From the NCBI RefSeq assembly GCF_007556815.1, contig NZ_CP041745.1, positions 682,001 through 746,000 on the forward strand: a DNA stretch of 64,000 nt, read 5' to 3'. A program made the position numbers and the translations under genes. Shown here one piece after another: positions 8,989 to 17,207 of this stretch. The DNA comes from Paraburkholderia megapolitana. GTDB taxonomy: Bacteria; Pseudomonadota; Gammaproteobacteria; Burkholderiales; Burkholderiaceae. Within the stretch, counting starts at the first letter, position 1; each line of letters begins with the position of its first letter. Under the pieces are notes generated by a model that was not told where the DNA came from, made no database searches, and saw only the letters and a list, made by a program, of their open reading frames with translations.

Positions 8989-10460
8989 GCAGCGCGCTCC
9001 TCGAAACTGGCGGCGAGCAGCGTTTCTTCATCGCATTCTTGCGCATCGAGTACGCGGTTGACGCGACCGGAACGGAACACGTACGCACGATCGCAGTGCG
9101 CAAGTTCGTCGTTTTCCGTGGTGTACCAGATGAACGTGCGCCCGCGTGCCGCTTCGCTGCGCACGAGTTGATAGATGTCGTGCTTGGTGCCGATGTCGAC
9201 GCCGCGCGTGGGATCGTCCATCAGGATCAGGTCGGCGTCCGAAGCCAGGGCGCGGGCGAACAGCACTTTCTGCTGGTTGCCACCGCTGAGAGAAAGGATG
9301 CCCGCGTTCATTGCCGCACCGCGAATCCCGATCTTCGTTTGCCAGTCGCTAGTGAGCGCGCGTGCGCCATTTGCGTCGACGAACAGGCGCTTGCGCCGTC
9401 CTGGTTGCGCTCCGTTGAGCCAACGCAATACCAGGTTCTCGCTGATCGACCAGAGCGGAAACACACCGTCGCTTGCGCGGTCGCCTGCGACGAAGGCGAC
9501 GCGCTGTTGCGCACCGCGTCGCGTGGCGCTTCGATAGATGGCCAGCAGCGCTTCGGTCTGGCCTTGTCCCGCGAGACCGGCAAAACCGATGATCTCGCCG
9601 CGTGTGGCTTCGATCGTCGAGCGTCGTGCAGCGGGGCCGATGTGCCAGGTGAAGTGCGCGGCCTCGCGTGGCGCGCGATTCGCTGCACGTGTCTGAGGAT
9701 CGGCTTCCACGTGCTGCCCCATCGCGCGAACGATGGCTTCCTGCGTGAGCCCTGCGCGCGGCAGCAGCGCCGCAGTCGTACCGTCGCGCATCACGAGCAC
9801 ACGGTCGGCCACGCGTTCGATCTCGCCGAGCATATGGCTGATCAAAATGCAGGTAATGCCTCGCTGCGCGACTGCTCGAACGAACGTCAGCAACTGTGCG
9901 GCAGTATGTCCATCGAGACTCGACGTCGGCTCGTCGAGAATCACGAGTCTCACCGGTGCGCGCACGACCGTGAACGCCCGCGCGATCTCGACCATCTGGC
10001 GCTGCGTGAGCGTCAGATCGGCCACCAGCTCAGCGCCGTTCAATCCATGACCGGGGAAGATTTCATCGAGTTGTTCGCGCATCAGCGCGGTCGCTTTCTT
10101 GCGCCAGCCGTATCCCTTGAGTTCGGGATGCAGGATGCACATGTTCTCGGTCACTGAGAGATTCGCGCAGAGCGACAGCTCTTGAAAAACGCAGCGGACA
10201 CCGGCTTCGCGTGCGGCGTTGGCGTCGTAGTGCGCAACGGGGCGGTCATGTACCGACAGCGTGCCTTCATCGGGTGTGTAGACACCGGCCAGTACCGCCA
10301 TCAGCGTGGACTTGCCCGCGCCGTTGTGTCCGGCGATGCCGACACATTCGCCGCTGCGAAAGATGAAGTCGATACCGCTCAGTGCCTTGACCTGCCCAAA
10401 GGTCTTGCCGATGCCGGCGAGACCGATCAGTGCGACGCCCGGGCGACTGTCAGCGACCAC
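8985..10460 (-). CDS. Sugar-type ABC transporter, duplicated ATP-binding protein
   Basis: The 491-residue protein has two fused nucleotide-binding domains, as in RbsA/MglA. The first has Walker A GHNGAGKST at residues 44-52, Walker B LVILDEPTSSLDG and a signature that reads LTLTQRQMVEIARA in place of the usual LSxGQ. The second has a full LSGGNQQKVLFARAL signature and LILMDDPTRGVDIGTK but, as usual in this class, no good Walker A. It powers import by the two permeases encoded just downstream. It follows the binding-protein gene by 33 bases. The altered first signature is noted as unusual but does not by itself mean inactivity. Confidence 0.93.
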   Translation of the reverse strand: MVADSRPGVALIGLAGIGKTFGQVKALSGIDFIFRSGECVGIAGHNGAGKSTLMAVLAGVYTPDEGTLSVHDRPVAHYDANAAREAGVRCVFQELSLCANLSVTENMCILHPELKGYGWRKKATALMREQLDEIFPGHGLNGAELVADLTLTQRQMVEIARAFTVVRAPVRLVILDEPTSSLDGHTAAQLLTFVRAVAQRGITCILISHMLGEIERVADRVLVMRDGTTAALLPRAGLTQEAIVRAMGQHVEADPQTRAANRAPREAAHFTWHIGPAARRSTIEATRGEIIGFAGLAGQGQTEALLAIYRSATRRGAQQRVAFVAGDRASDGVFPLWSISENLVLRWLNGAQPGRRKRLFVDANGARALTSDWQTKIGIRGAAMNAGILSLSGGNQQKVLFARALASDADLILMDDPTRGVDIGTKHDIYQLVRSEAARGRTFIWYTTENDELAHCDRAYVFRSGRVNRVLDAQECDEETLLAASFEERAA

Positions 10461-10493
10461 GATGTGTGTTCTCCGTCGTCAGTGGGCGGTGTG

Positions 10494-11522
10494 CTATTGA
10501 GCCTCGACGATCTTGATGACTTCGTCGCGCGTGTATTCCTTGTTGGCGAGCGAGCCGGGCGGCGTCTTCGCGAGGACCGCATCGAGTTCTTCCGCCTTGA
10601 CTTCGAGCAGCGGCATGCGGATGTCGTGCGGCAGCTTCTTGCCCGCGAGCAGTTGCTGCGCGACCCAGAACGCGAACGTCGACGCACCTGGCGGGATCGT
10701 CACGGACATCGTCTGATAGCCGCTCTTGCGTTGCTGCGCCCACCACGCGAGTTCTTCCTGACGGTTACCGAGAATGATGATTGGCGTGGGACGTCCCGCT
10801 TCTGCAAACGCCTTCGCCGCGCCGAAACCGTCGCCGCCCTGAGTGACGACCGCATCGATTTTCGGCAACGTCGGCAGAATGCCGGCGACCTGTTTCTGCG
10901 CCACCGTCTGCGTCCAGTCGCCATGCACCGAGCCGACCAGCTTGAGACCCGGATATTTTTTCAGCTCGTCGACGATGCCCGCATGAATCTCGTCGTCGAC
11001 CGACACGCCGGCCAGGCCGCGAATTTCTAGCAGGTTACCGTTGCCGTTCAGGCGTTTCGCCAGGTAGTCGACCTGCATCGAACCGAGCTTGCGGAAGTCG
11101 ACGGCGATCCGGTATGCGCAGGGTTCGGTAGCAATGCCGTCGAATGACACCACCGTGACGCCCACACCGCACGCCTGCTTGATGACGCCATTGAGCGCAG
11201 CAGGCGAAGCGGCATCGACGACGATCGCCTTGAAGCCTTGCAGGATCAGGTTCTGCATCTGCTGAACCTGCTCGGTTGCCTGACTCTCCGCGGTGGTGAA
11301 AGTCGGTGCGGCTGCAACGATCTTCTGCTTGACCGCGGCATCGGCGACGTTCGACCAGCTCTTGAGCATCATCTGACGCCAGCTGTTGCCCGCGTAGTTG
11401 TTGGACAGCGCGATCTTCACCGACGATGTGTCGCGGGTCGCCGTCTGTGCGCCGGCAAAGCTCGCCATGCCGAGACATAACAGCGCGACGGCAAGCGTGC
11501 TGCAGGCAACTCTGGTTCTCAT
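10494..11522 (-). CDS. ABC transporter periplasmic substrate-binding protein (RbsB-like)
   Basis: The 342-residue product has a clear signal peptide (MRTRVACSTLAVALLCLGMASFAGA) followed by a type-1 periplasmic binding fold of the Peripla_BP_4 group: NNYAGNSWRQMM at the first strand/helix, QMQNLILQGFKAIVVDAASP, and VVTQGGDGFGAAKAF in the second lobe. It heads the operon and would deliver ligand to the permease pair. The ATG at 11522 is preceded by a good AGGAG ribosome site. Family members bind sugars or autoinducer-like furanosyl compounds; the SMP-30 gene at the end of the operon points to a sugar or sugar acid. No dedicated regulator gene is visible in the block. Confidence 0.92.
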   Translation of the reverse strand: MRTRVACSTLAVALLCLGMASFAGAQTATRDTSSVKIALSNNYAGNSWRQMMLKSWSNVADAAVKQKIVAAAPTFTTAESQATEQVQQMQNLILQGFKAIVVDAASPAALNGVIKQACGVGVTVVSFDGIATEPCAYRIAVDFRKLGSMQVDYLAKRLNGNGNLLEIRGLAGVSVDDEIHAGIVDELKKYPGLKLVGSVHGDWTQTVAQKQVAGILPTLPKIDAVVTQGGDGFGAAKAFAEAGRPTPIIILGNRQEELAWWAQQRKSGYQTMSVTIPPGASTFAFWVAQQLLAGKKLPHDIRMPLLEVKAEELDAVLAKTPPGSLANKEYTRDEVIKIVEAQ

Positions 11523-11752
11523 TCCTCGTCTCCTGATTACCTGCTAGCGGCGCCTGGCGCCAGGGTCGGCGCACGACGTGGCAAACCGCCCCAAAACGGG
11601 TTTGTATGTATTTATTGATGAATCTGATGTTCTCCTGTGAACAATTTGGCGTCAATAGTTCTCGTCGCTGGGACTTTCCCTGGCGCTATGGTGTTGGCTG
11701 AAGGTGAATGCAGGCGGCCTGCGGCGCGACAGGGTGCAGACGATTCCGGCGC

Positions 11753-12004
11753 TCAACCGTAAGCATCGAGCCACGCGGCAATCTGGGCGTCGGCCTGGCG
11801 CGGCGTGACGGTCTCGCCGCTGGCGAGCACTTCGCCGGTCGCGGACGCAAACGCCTGTTCGTCGTCTTCGGCGTCGTCTTCCTCGATGGTCCAGCGATAG
11901 TCCACATGATCCGCAATCGGAGAAGGGCCGCCGACGATGCACACGCGGTAGCCGTCGACCAGTGCGACGAAGCCGGTGTCGGTGGCGGTGTAGGTGTAGC
12001 GCAT
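11753..12004 (-). CDS. Small acidic protein of unknown function
   Basis: An 83-residue protein starting MRYTYTATDTGF, with the ATG at 12004 and a GGAG ribosome site 9 bases upstream. It is strongly acidic in the middle (IEEDDAEDDEQAF) and has no signal peptide or membrane segment. The open frame continues upstream to 12130, but that part lacks a ribosome site and looks non-coding. It is transcribed away from the SPFH gene across a palindrome-rich interval. I recognise no family. Confidence 0.6.
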   Translation of the reverse strand: MRYTYTATDTGFVALVDGYRVCIVGGPSPIADHVDYRWTIEEDDAEDDEQAFASATGEVLASGETVTPRQADAQIAAWLDAYG

Positions 12005-12112
12005 GAAAAAGCTCCGGAGGAAGGGGAGAGGTGCGCAGCCGGTGCGCTCTGTCACCGGGTCGATTCTAGATTGATTGTCCGCGCAACGATGTGGGAACTG
12101 CCGGGACGTGTC

Positions 12113-12173
12113 TGTTTCATGAAACAACACTCAAGCGTATGAGCCTGGTTTCAGAACGATTTTCTAAAAATCG
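12113..12173. promoter_or_regulatory. Two perfect palindromes in a divergent promoter region
   Basis: A 14-base perfect palindrome (TGTTTCATGAAACA) spans 12113-12126. A second element has 7-base arms CGATTTT (12157-12163) and AAAATCG (12167-12173) around CTA. Both sit between the small acidic protein gene and the SPFH gene, which point away from each other, so they are candidate operators. No regulator is known for them. Confidence 0.4.
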
Positions 12174-12290
12174 CCGGATCGATTTTGTAATGACATTGAA
12201 TGCTACAGATGAGCGCTGGATAAGCACTGACGGATCGACTATCTTTAGCGTCACCCGATGCGCATATATCTGAATACCACGGAGGAACGC

Positions 12291-13130
12291 ATGGCAATTA
12301 CGAGGCAGGTCATCACGTCGCTGCAGCGCGACGGCACCGATATGCTCGGCACACGCAGTCTCGCTGTCAAGATCGTCGACGACAGCATTGTGTCCGGCTC
12401 GCTGCTCACCGTCGAAAGCAATCATTTCTGCGTGCTCAAATCGCGCGGTGCGGTTTTGAATGTTTACGAAACCGGCCAATATGCGCTGACCACACCCGAT
12501 AAACCGATATTGGGCTCGATTGCGCAGGGTTTTTTCGGCGGCGCATCGCCGTGGATTTTCGAAGTCATTTACGTGAACCGTTCCAAACTGCTGGTGCGCA
12601 GCCAGGGTGTTGCGACCAGCGCGGAAATGGCCGAAATGGCGTATCAGGTCGATTACTACATTCATATCGATTCGAAGGAAGCGGCGCTCGATCTGATTAC
12701 GCATCTGCCGTTCAACGGCCATGTGATCGATACGCAGGAAGTCGCCGATTACGCGAGCCCGGCGATCGAGCAGGCGATCAACCAGATCGTGCAGGTCACG
12801 AAGATGGAAAACATCAACGAACACATCAACGAGATCCGCGAATCGGTGAAGACGCATCTGGCCGATTTCCTGCGCATCTTCGGCATCATGCTGAACGACC
12901 TGAAGGTGCTGATCGTGCCGAAGGACGAACGGATGCGCGAACTGATCTCGCTACAGGCAATCGGCCTTACGCCGATCGAAGCGGTCCGTTACTACCTCGC
13001 GCTGCGCATGGCCGAGAAGGGCCTCGTATCCGCGCCCAATGCGGCTGCGGGATTGCCCTTCCAGATCGGCAGTCCGGCCACCGGGATCTATCCGGTGACG
13101 GCCGGCACGGGACTGACAGGACCCACCTGA
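12291..13130 (+). CDS. SPFH/Band-7-like protein of unknown function
   Basis: The ATG at 12291 follows a strong GGAGGA ribosome site at 12281-12286; an in-frame ATG at 12258 has none. The 279-residue protein resembles the SPFH superfamily of the YdjI type. After a short N-terminus comes a beta-rich region (SGSLLTVESNHFCVLKSRGAVLNVYETGQYAL), then VYETGQYALTTP, which matches the V-x-x-G-x-Y-x-L turn of these proteins. A long helical stretch follows (about 150-215), ending LKVLIVPKDERMRELISLQAIGL. There is no obvious membrane anchor. Related proteins form oligomeric scaffolds. It is followed after 2 bases by the next gene, so the two are one operon. Function unknown. Confidence 0.75.
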   Translation: MAITRQVITSLQRDGTDMLGTRSLAVKIVDDSIVSGSLLTVESNHFCVLKSRGAVLNVYETGQYALTTPDKPILGSIAQGFFGGASPWIFEVIYVNRSKLLVRSQGVATSAEMAEMAYQVDYYIHIDSKEAALDLITHLPFNGHVIDTQEVADYASPAIEQAINQIVQVTKMENINEHINEIRESVKTHLADFLRIFGIMLNDLKVLIVPKDERMRELISLQAIGLTPIEAVRYYLALRMAEKGLVSAPNAAAGLPFQIGSPATGIYPVTAGTGLTGPT

Positions 13131-13132
13131 TC

Positions 13133-13684
13133 ATGAGCCAGGACTTCTACGACGAAGGGGCGCTGCGGCAGGCCGCGATCAATCTGTTTCACGGCTGGGG
13201 CTACAACTTCTATCGCAAGGAGAACCAGCTGCGCGCCGACGATCAACTGGTGCGCAGCAAGGCGGGCTGGCTGCTCGGCACCGCGCGCGCGACGGTAGAG
13301 GCCGCCGAGGCCGCGTACCGTCGCGAGTTCTTTCCGACACCGACGCGCGAGAAGCCGTTTCCCGACCCGGCGCTCGCCGCCGATGCGCGCAAGCTCGAGC
13401 GGCTCGCGGCGGATATCGGTGTGATCGGCGGCCGGCTGCAGGCGCAGCCGGTGCCCGAGAACGATCGCATGACGCAGCGCTATCGCAACGAAGCGGGCAC
13501 GCTTGAGGCGCTGATCGGTTGGGACGAGCGGCTCGTGGGCCAGTGCGCGCTGCTGAACGCGCTGACCGATGGGCGCACGGGCGTCTGGATGCTCGAGCAT
13601 CTCATCGAACTGCAGGAGGGGCTGACTGCGCTCCAGCAGACACTGCGTAGCCGGGAAGCGGTGTTGCACGATCGCGCTGGGTAG
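13133..13684 (+). CDS. Helical protein of unknown function paired with the SPFH protein
   Basis: This 183-residue protein begins MSQDFYDEGALRQAAINLFHG only 2 bases after the SPFH stop. It is soluble, predicted mostly helical and rich in A, R, L and E. The N-terminal segment FHGWGYNFYRKENQLRADDQLVRSKAGWLLG holds several aromatic residues, and the C-terminal half (VWMLEHLIELQEGLTALQQTL) looks like a coiled coil. I recognise no family. Operon position suggests that it works with the SPFH protein, for example as a binding partner, but that is inference. Confidence 0.65.
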   Translation: MSQDFYDEGALRQAAINLFHGWGYNFYRKENQLRADDQLVRSKAGWLLGTARATVEAAEAAYRREFFPTPTREKPFPDPALAADARKLERLAADIGVIGGRLQAQPVPENDRMTQRYRNEAGTLEALIGWDERLVGQCALLNALTDGRTGVWMLEHLIELQEGLTALQQTLRSREAVLHDRAG

Positions 13685-13809
13685 CGCGTCGCGGGTAACG
13701 GCGGATGGCACGCGAGCGGTGTTGCTTCGTGCAGCACCGGGGGAAACATCGATACATTCAATGCACGGCGCGGTCGCACGCCGTTCTCCAATAACGTTCG
13801 AGGTGCGGC

Positions 13810-14964
13810 ATGGAAGCGCTTGTAGTTGTCGTGGTTCTGGCTGTCGTCGGTCTGGCAATTTTCCTGTCGGTCCGGCGCTCGACAAAACGGACGCGCGCGA
13901 GAGAGCGCGAGTTCGAGTCGGTGGTGAATACCAGTTTCGGCAAGAACAGCGCGTTTCAGTCGCAAGTCAGCGCAGCGGTTGCCGACGCGCTCGCGAAGGC
14001 ATCTGCGTCGGGGACGACGACAGGCGCGGGGCTCAGTGCGGCGGCGGTTGCCGATCTGTTCGCGAAAGCGAGGTCATTGGGGACTTCTGAGGGTGAGGAG
14101 TCCAGCAGCGAGACATCGGTCGATAGATCGATGCTTGGTGTGGCAGAAGTGCTGTCGGTGTTGTCGTTCACGGGCAGCCCGGAGGCGCAGCTCGAACTCG
14201 ATGCGATCGGTGCGCCTAAGCGTCGGGTGACGATGAGTGTGCCGGAAGGGGCATCGGTGACGCGCGGCGACCGCCTTTACGTCGTGCTCGATTCGGACGA
14301 TCCGTCGAAGGTCTCGCTTGCACCCACATCGCTGACCGGTGGGCAGACGCCGCCCGAAGGCGCGAACCGGCTCGATCCGCTGGTGCTTTGGCCGCAGATC
14401 CTGCGGGCTGGCGACAAGGCGAAGGGCGTCGTGAAGTCGGCGGAAATCATGCCGCTGGGCAATCCGTTGCTCGAGTCGCGCGGCCTCAGCAAATGGAATC
14501 TCGAGATCGAGGTCACGCCTCAGGGTGGCTGGCCGTATCGCGCGGAACTGACTACTACCTTGTCGACGCCCGAGAAGGCCGCGCGTATCGCGCACGCCGG
14601 TGCGGAACTGCCGCTGCGGGTCGATCCCAACGACCCGAAGACCATCGCAATCGACCCGATCGAAATGGGTTACGGCGATCCCTCTGAAGCGCTGAAATCG
14701 GCTGGACCGTTCGTGACCACGAAGGTGACCCGTTTCACGACTACCGGACCGGCGAGCGGTCATACGGTGATCCTGATGAGCGCCGGGCGCAACAAGATCA
14801 GCGTGATCAAGGAGGTGCGCGAACTTCTTGGGCTGGATTTGAAAGATGCGAAGGACCTTGTCGAATCCGCGCCGCAGAAGCTAAAGGACTATGCATCGAC
14901 CGACGAGGCGCAGTTCGCGAGACAGCGTCTTGAAAGTGCGGGCGCGACGGTGGTTGTGGTCTAG
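13810..14964 (+). CDS. Membrane-anchored protein with a C-terminal ribosomal L7/L12-like domain
   Basis: The 384-residue protein starts with one membrane segment (residues 2-21, EALVVVVVLAVVGLAIFLSV) followed by a basic stop-transfer stretch. A low-complexity Ala/Ser linker covers about 22-110. The centre (about 110-310) contains two beta-type units with the sequence ELPLRVDPNDPKTIAID, of a kind seen in actinobacterial membrane proteins. Residues 320-384 closely match the C-terminal domain of ribosomal protein bL12, including SAGRNKISVIKEVRELLGL and LKDAKDLVESAP. In bL12 that domain recruits translation GTPases. It is not the ribosomal protein itself because it lacks the dimerisation domain and is membrane-tethered. 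It follows the SPFH pair by 125 bases. Confidence 0.85.
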   Translation: MEALVVVVVLAVVGLAIFLSVRRSTKRTRAREREFESVVNTSFGKNSAFQSQVSAAVADALAKASASGTTTGAGLSAAAVADLFAKARSLGTSEGEESSSETSVDRSMLGVAEVLSVLSFTGSPEAQLELDAIGAPKRRVTMSVPEGASVTRGDRLYVVLDSDDPSKVSLAPTSLTGGQTPPEGANRLDPLVLWPQILRAGDKAKGVVKSAEIMPLGNPLLESRGLSKWNLEIEVTPQGGWPYRAELTTTLSTPEKAARIAHAGAELPLRVDPNDPKTIAIDPIEMGYGDPSEALKSAGPFVTTKVTRFTTTGPASGHTVILMSAGRNKISVIKEVRELLGLDLKDAKDLVESAPQKLKDYASTDEAQFARQRLESAGATVVVV

Positions 14965-15031
14965 AGATCGGCGCAGAGCGCGGGCGTTGGCTATCATGGA
15001 CGGATCCTGCGAACAACTGGACGGACCTGGT

Positions 15032-15757
15032 ATGAATCTCGCCGACTTCGATACGCTGACGTTCGACTGCTACGGAACCTTGATCGACTGGGAGACTGGC
15101 ATCCTCGATGGGCTGCGGCCTCTTCTGGAACGCGTCAAGCGGCCTCTGACGCGCGATCAGGTGCTCGAAGCGCACGCGCGGCACGAAGCGTCGCAACAGA
15201 TCTACACCCCTGCGAAGCGATACCAGGAACTGCTCGCGATCGTCTACAAACGGCTAGCCGAGGAATGGCAGGTCGCTGCCACGCTTGCCGAATGCATCGC
15301 ATACGGCAAGTCGATACAGAACTGGCCGGCATTCGAAGATTCACCGGGCGCGCTGCAATATCTGAAGAAGCACTACAAGCTTGTCATTCTGTCGAACATC
15401 GATAACGAGAGCTTTGCCTATAGCAATGCAAAACTGCAGGTGGAATTCGACGGGGTGATCACAGCCGAGGACGTCGGGTCCTACAAGCCATCGCTACGCA
15501 ATTTCGAATACCTGCTGGAAAAACTCGGCGATCGCGGAATTCGCAAAGAAAAGATCCTGCATACGGCGGAGAGTCTGTTCCACGATCACAAGCCCGCGAA
15601 TGAACTGGGCCTCGCATCGTGCTGGATTAATCGCCGGCACGCGAAGCAGGGGTTCGGCGCAACGCTGAATCCGGGAACGCAGCCGACGTTCGATTTTCGC
15701 TTCGATAGCATGGGCGACCTGGTGAAGGCGCATCAGCAGGGCTCGCAACAGCAGTAA
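15032..15757 (+). CDS. Haloacid dehalogenase-like hydrolase (type II HAD)
   Basis: This 241-residue cytosolic enzyme shows HAD motif I FDCYGTLIDWE with the nucleophile D12, motif II LSNID (about residues 130-134), and a motif III/IV region at YKPSLRNFEYLL and HTAESLFHDHKPANELGL. The F-D-C-Y-G-T-L start and the cap insertion resemble L-2-haloacid dehalogenases, but many relatives are phosphatases, so the substrate is open. An in-frame ATG at 14996 would add 12 residues; I prefer 15032 because the family starts close to motif I. The ribosome site is weak in both cases. Confidence 0.85.
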   Translation: MNLADFDTLTFDCYGTLIDWETGILDGLRPLLERVKRPLTRDQVLEAHARHEASQQIYTPAKRYQELLAIVYKRLAEEWQVAATLAECIAYGKSIQNWPAFEDSPGALQYLKKHYKLVILSNIDNESFAYSNAKLQVEFDGVITAEDVGSYKPSLRNFEYLLEKLGDRGIRKEKILHTAESLFHDHKPANELGLASCWINRRHAKQGFGATLNPGTQPTFDFRFDSMGDLVKAHQQGSQQQ

Positions 15758-16101
15758 GTTCAGACCTTCAATTGCGTGCCGCTTGTGTGCCGCTCGTGCG
15801 GTGGTGTGCGAGCGGGTTGTTGCGCCCTTGACGCCCGATACCTCACGATCCCGCTTTCCCTCAATCCGCGGGCTCACCGCGCCTGCCGCGCATTTTGCAA
15901 TTGTTCACAACGCGATAGCGCGCATTTCGGTTACCTTTCACCAGCCTGAAAAACGTCGGTAGACGGTCTTCGGACTGAATCGACATCTCAAGCCGGTTTA
16001 ACAATCACGTCGGGTTGTTTGTGGCGCATCGGACAGCGAAGGTCACGAGCGATCCGAACCCGTGCGCTTTAGCAGTGCGCAGATTTAGCAAGGAGATCCC
16101 T
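15758..16101. other. Intergenic region before the lipoprotein operon
   Basis: No gene is visible in these 344 bases. A hairpin with 7-base arms (15790-15796 and 15809-15815) and a 12-base loop lies shortly after the HAD stop and could act as a weak terminator. The region must also contain the promoter of the CsgG-like operon. AGGAG at 16091-16095 is the ribosome site of the next gene and fixes its TTG start. Confidence 0.45.
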
Positions 16102-16782
16102 TTGAAAATAACTAGCACTTACAGCACCCTGATTTCGGCAACGGCGATTGCCATTACCTTGAGTGGCTGCGCGACCGAAGCATCGCGATCACTACCGGTA
16201 CCGGTTATCAGCAGCGCGCAAACACCGTTTGCCGGCAAGCCAACCGAAATTGCAGTGGGCAAGTTCGATAACCGGTCAAGCTATATGCGCGGCATTTTCT
16301 CCGACGGTATCGATCGTCTCGGCGGCCAGGCGAAGACGATTTTGATCACCAGCCTGCAGCAAAGCCGTCGCTTCAATGTGCTGGATCGCGACAATCTTGA
16401 TGAGATCAAGCAGGAAGCGGGGTTCCTGAAAAAGGCTCAGGCAGTAAAAGGTGCGAATTTCGTCGTGACCGGAGATGTCACCGAGTTCGGACGCAAGGAA
16501 GTGGGTGACCAGCAACTGTTCGGCATCCTCGGGCGCGGTAAAGAGCAGGTCGCCTACGCGAAGGTCAACCTCAACATCGTCAACACGACGACCTCCGAAG
16601 TCGTCCTGTCGAGTCAGGGCGCGGGCGAATACAGCTTGTCGAATCGCGAGATTATCGGCTTCGGTGGAACCGCCAGCTACGACTCCACGCTAAACGGCAA
16701 GGTGCTCGATCTGGCAATCCAGGAAGCGGTTAACCATCTTGTCGAACAGGTCGACGCCGGCGCGCTCAATACGCCGAAGTAA
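16102..16782 (+). CDS. CsgG/LpoB-like lipoprotein (first gene of a three-lipoprotein operon)
   Basis: Translation most likely begins at TTG 16102, seven bases after AGGAG. That gives a lipoprotein signal KITSTYSTLISATAIAITLSGC, and lipidation is predicted on the cysteine of LSGCATE. The 226-residue product has the CsgG-type domain: EIAVGKFDNRSSYMRG, ILITSLQQSRRFNVLDRDNL, VVTGDVTEFG and NIVNTTTSEVVLSSQGAGEYS. CsgG itself is the curli exporter, but no curli genes are present and this protein is shorter. Together with the two following genes it forms a set (CsgG family, DUF4810, DUF799) repeatedly found in proteobacteria. Its role is not settled; an envelope-associated complex is the natural guess. 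Confidence 0.85.
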   Translation: MKITSTYSTLISATAIAITLSGCATEASRSLPVPVISSAQTPFAGKPTEIAVGKFDNRSSYMRGIFSDGIDRLGGQAKTILITSLQQSRRFNVLDRDNLDEIKQEAGFLKKAQAVKGANFVVTGDVTEFGRKEVGDQQLFGILGRGKEQVAYAKVNLNIVNTTTSEVVLSSQGAGEYSLSNREIIGFGGTASYDSTLNGKVLDLAIQEAVNHLVEQVDAGALNTPK

Positions 16783-16825
16783 TTCCGCCGTACGCACTTT
16801 CTCAATCATTTAATTCAAGAACAAC

Positions 16826-17197
16826 ATGCAGACCAGTGTTTCTACTAAAGGCGCGTGGCTATCGTTCGTTGCAGCGAGCGTTTTGCTAACCGGGTGCGCC
16901 ACTAACCGTTCGACTCCGCCGCTGTATCAATGGGATGGTTATCAACCGCAGGTCTACGAATACTTCAAGGGGAAAACCGATCCGCAGGCGCAGATCGACG
17001 TACTGGAGAAATCGCTGCAGCAGATCCGCGGGAAGGGTAATCGGCCGCCGCCCGGATTTCATGCGCACCTCGGGATGCTGTACGCGAGCGTCGGGAAAGA
17101 TCAGCAGGCCGCGAGCGAGTTCGAGGCGGAAAAGCAGTCGTTCCCGGAATCGTCGACCTATATGGATTTTTTGCTGAAAAAATCCGCACAACAATAA
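16826..17197 (+). CDS. DUF4810 lipoprotein
   Basis: A 123-residue lipoprotein with a lipobox in SVLLTGC (Cys at about residue 24). It carries the DUF4810 sequence PPLYQWDGYQPQVYEYFKG right after the signal, then a helical, TPR-like body (PPPGFHAHLGMLYASVGKDQQAASEFEAEKQSFPES). It is the middle gene of the operon, 43 bases after the CsgG-like gene and 10 before the DUF799 gene, and is probably anchored to the inner leaflet of the outer membrane. Function unknown. Confidence 0.85.
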   Translation: MQTSVSTKGAWLSFVAASVLLTGCATNRSTPPLYQWDGYQPQVYEYFKGKTDPQAQIDVLEKSLQQIRGKGNRPPPGFHAHLGMLYASVGKDQQAASEFEAEKQSFPESSTYMDFLLKKSAQQ

Positions 17198-17207
17198 GAG
17201 CGCTGCC

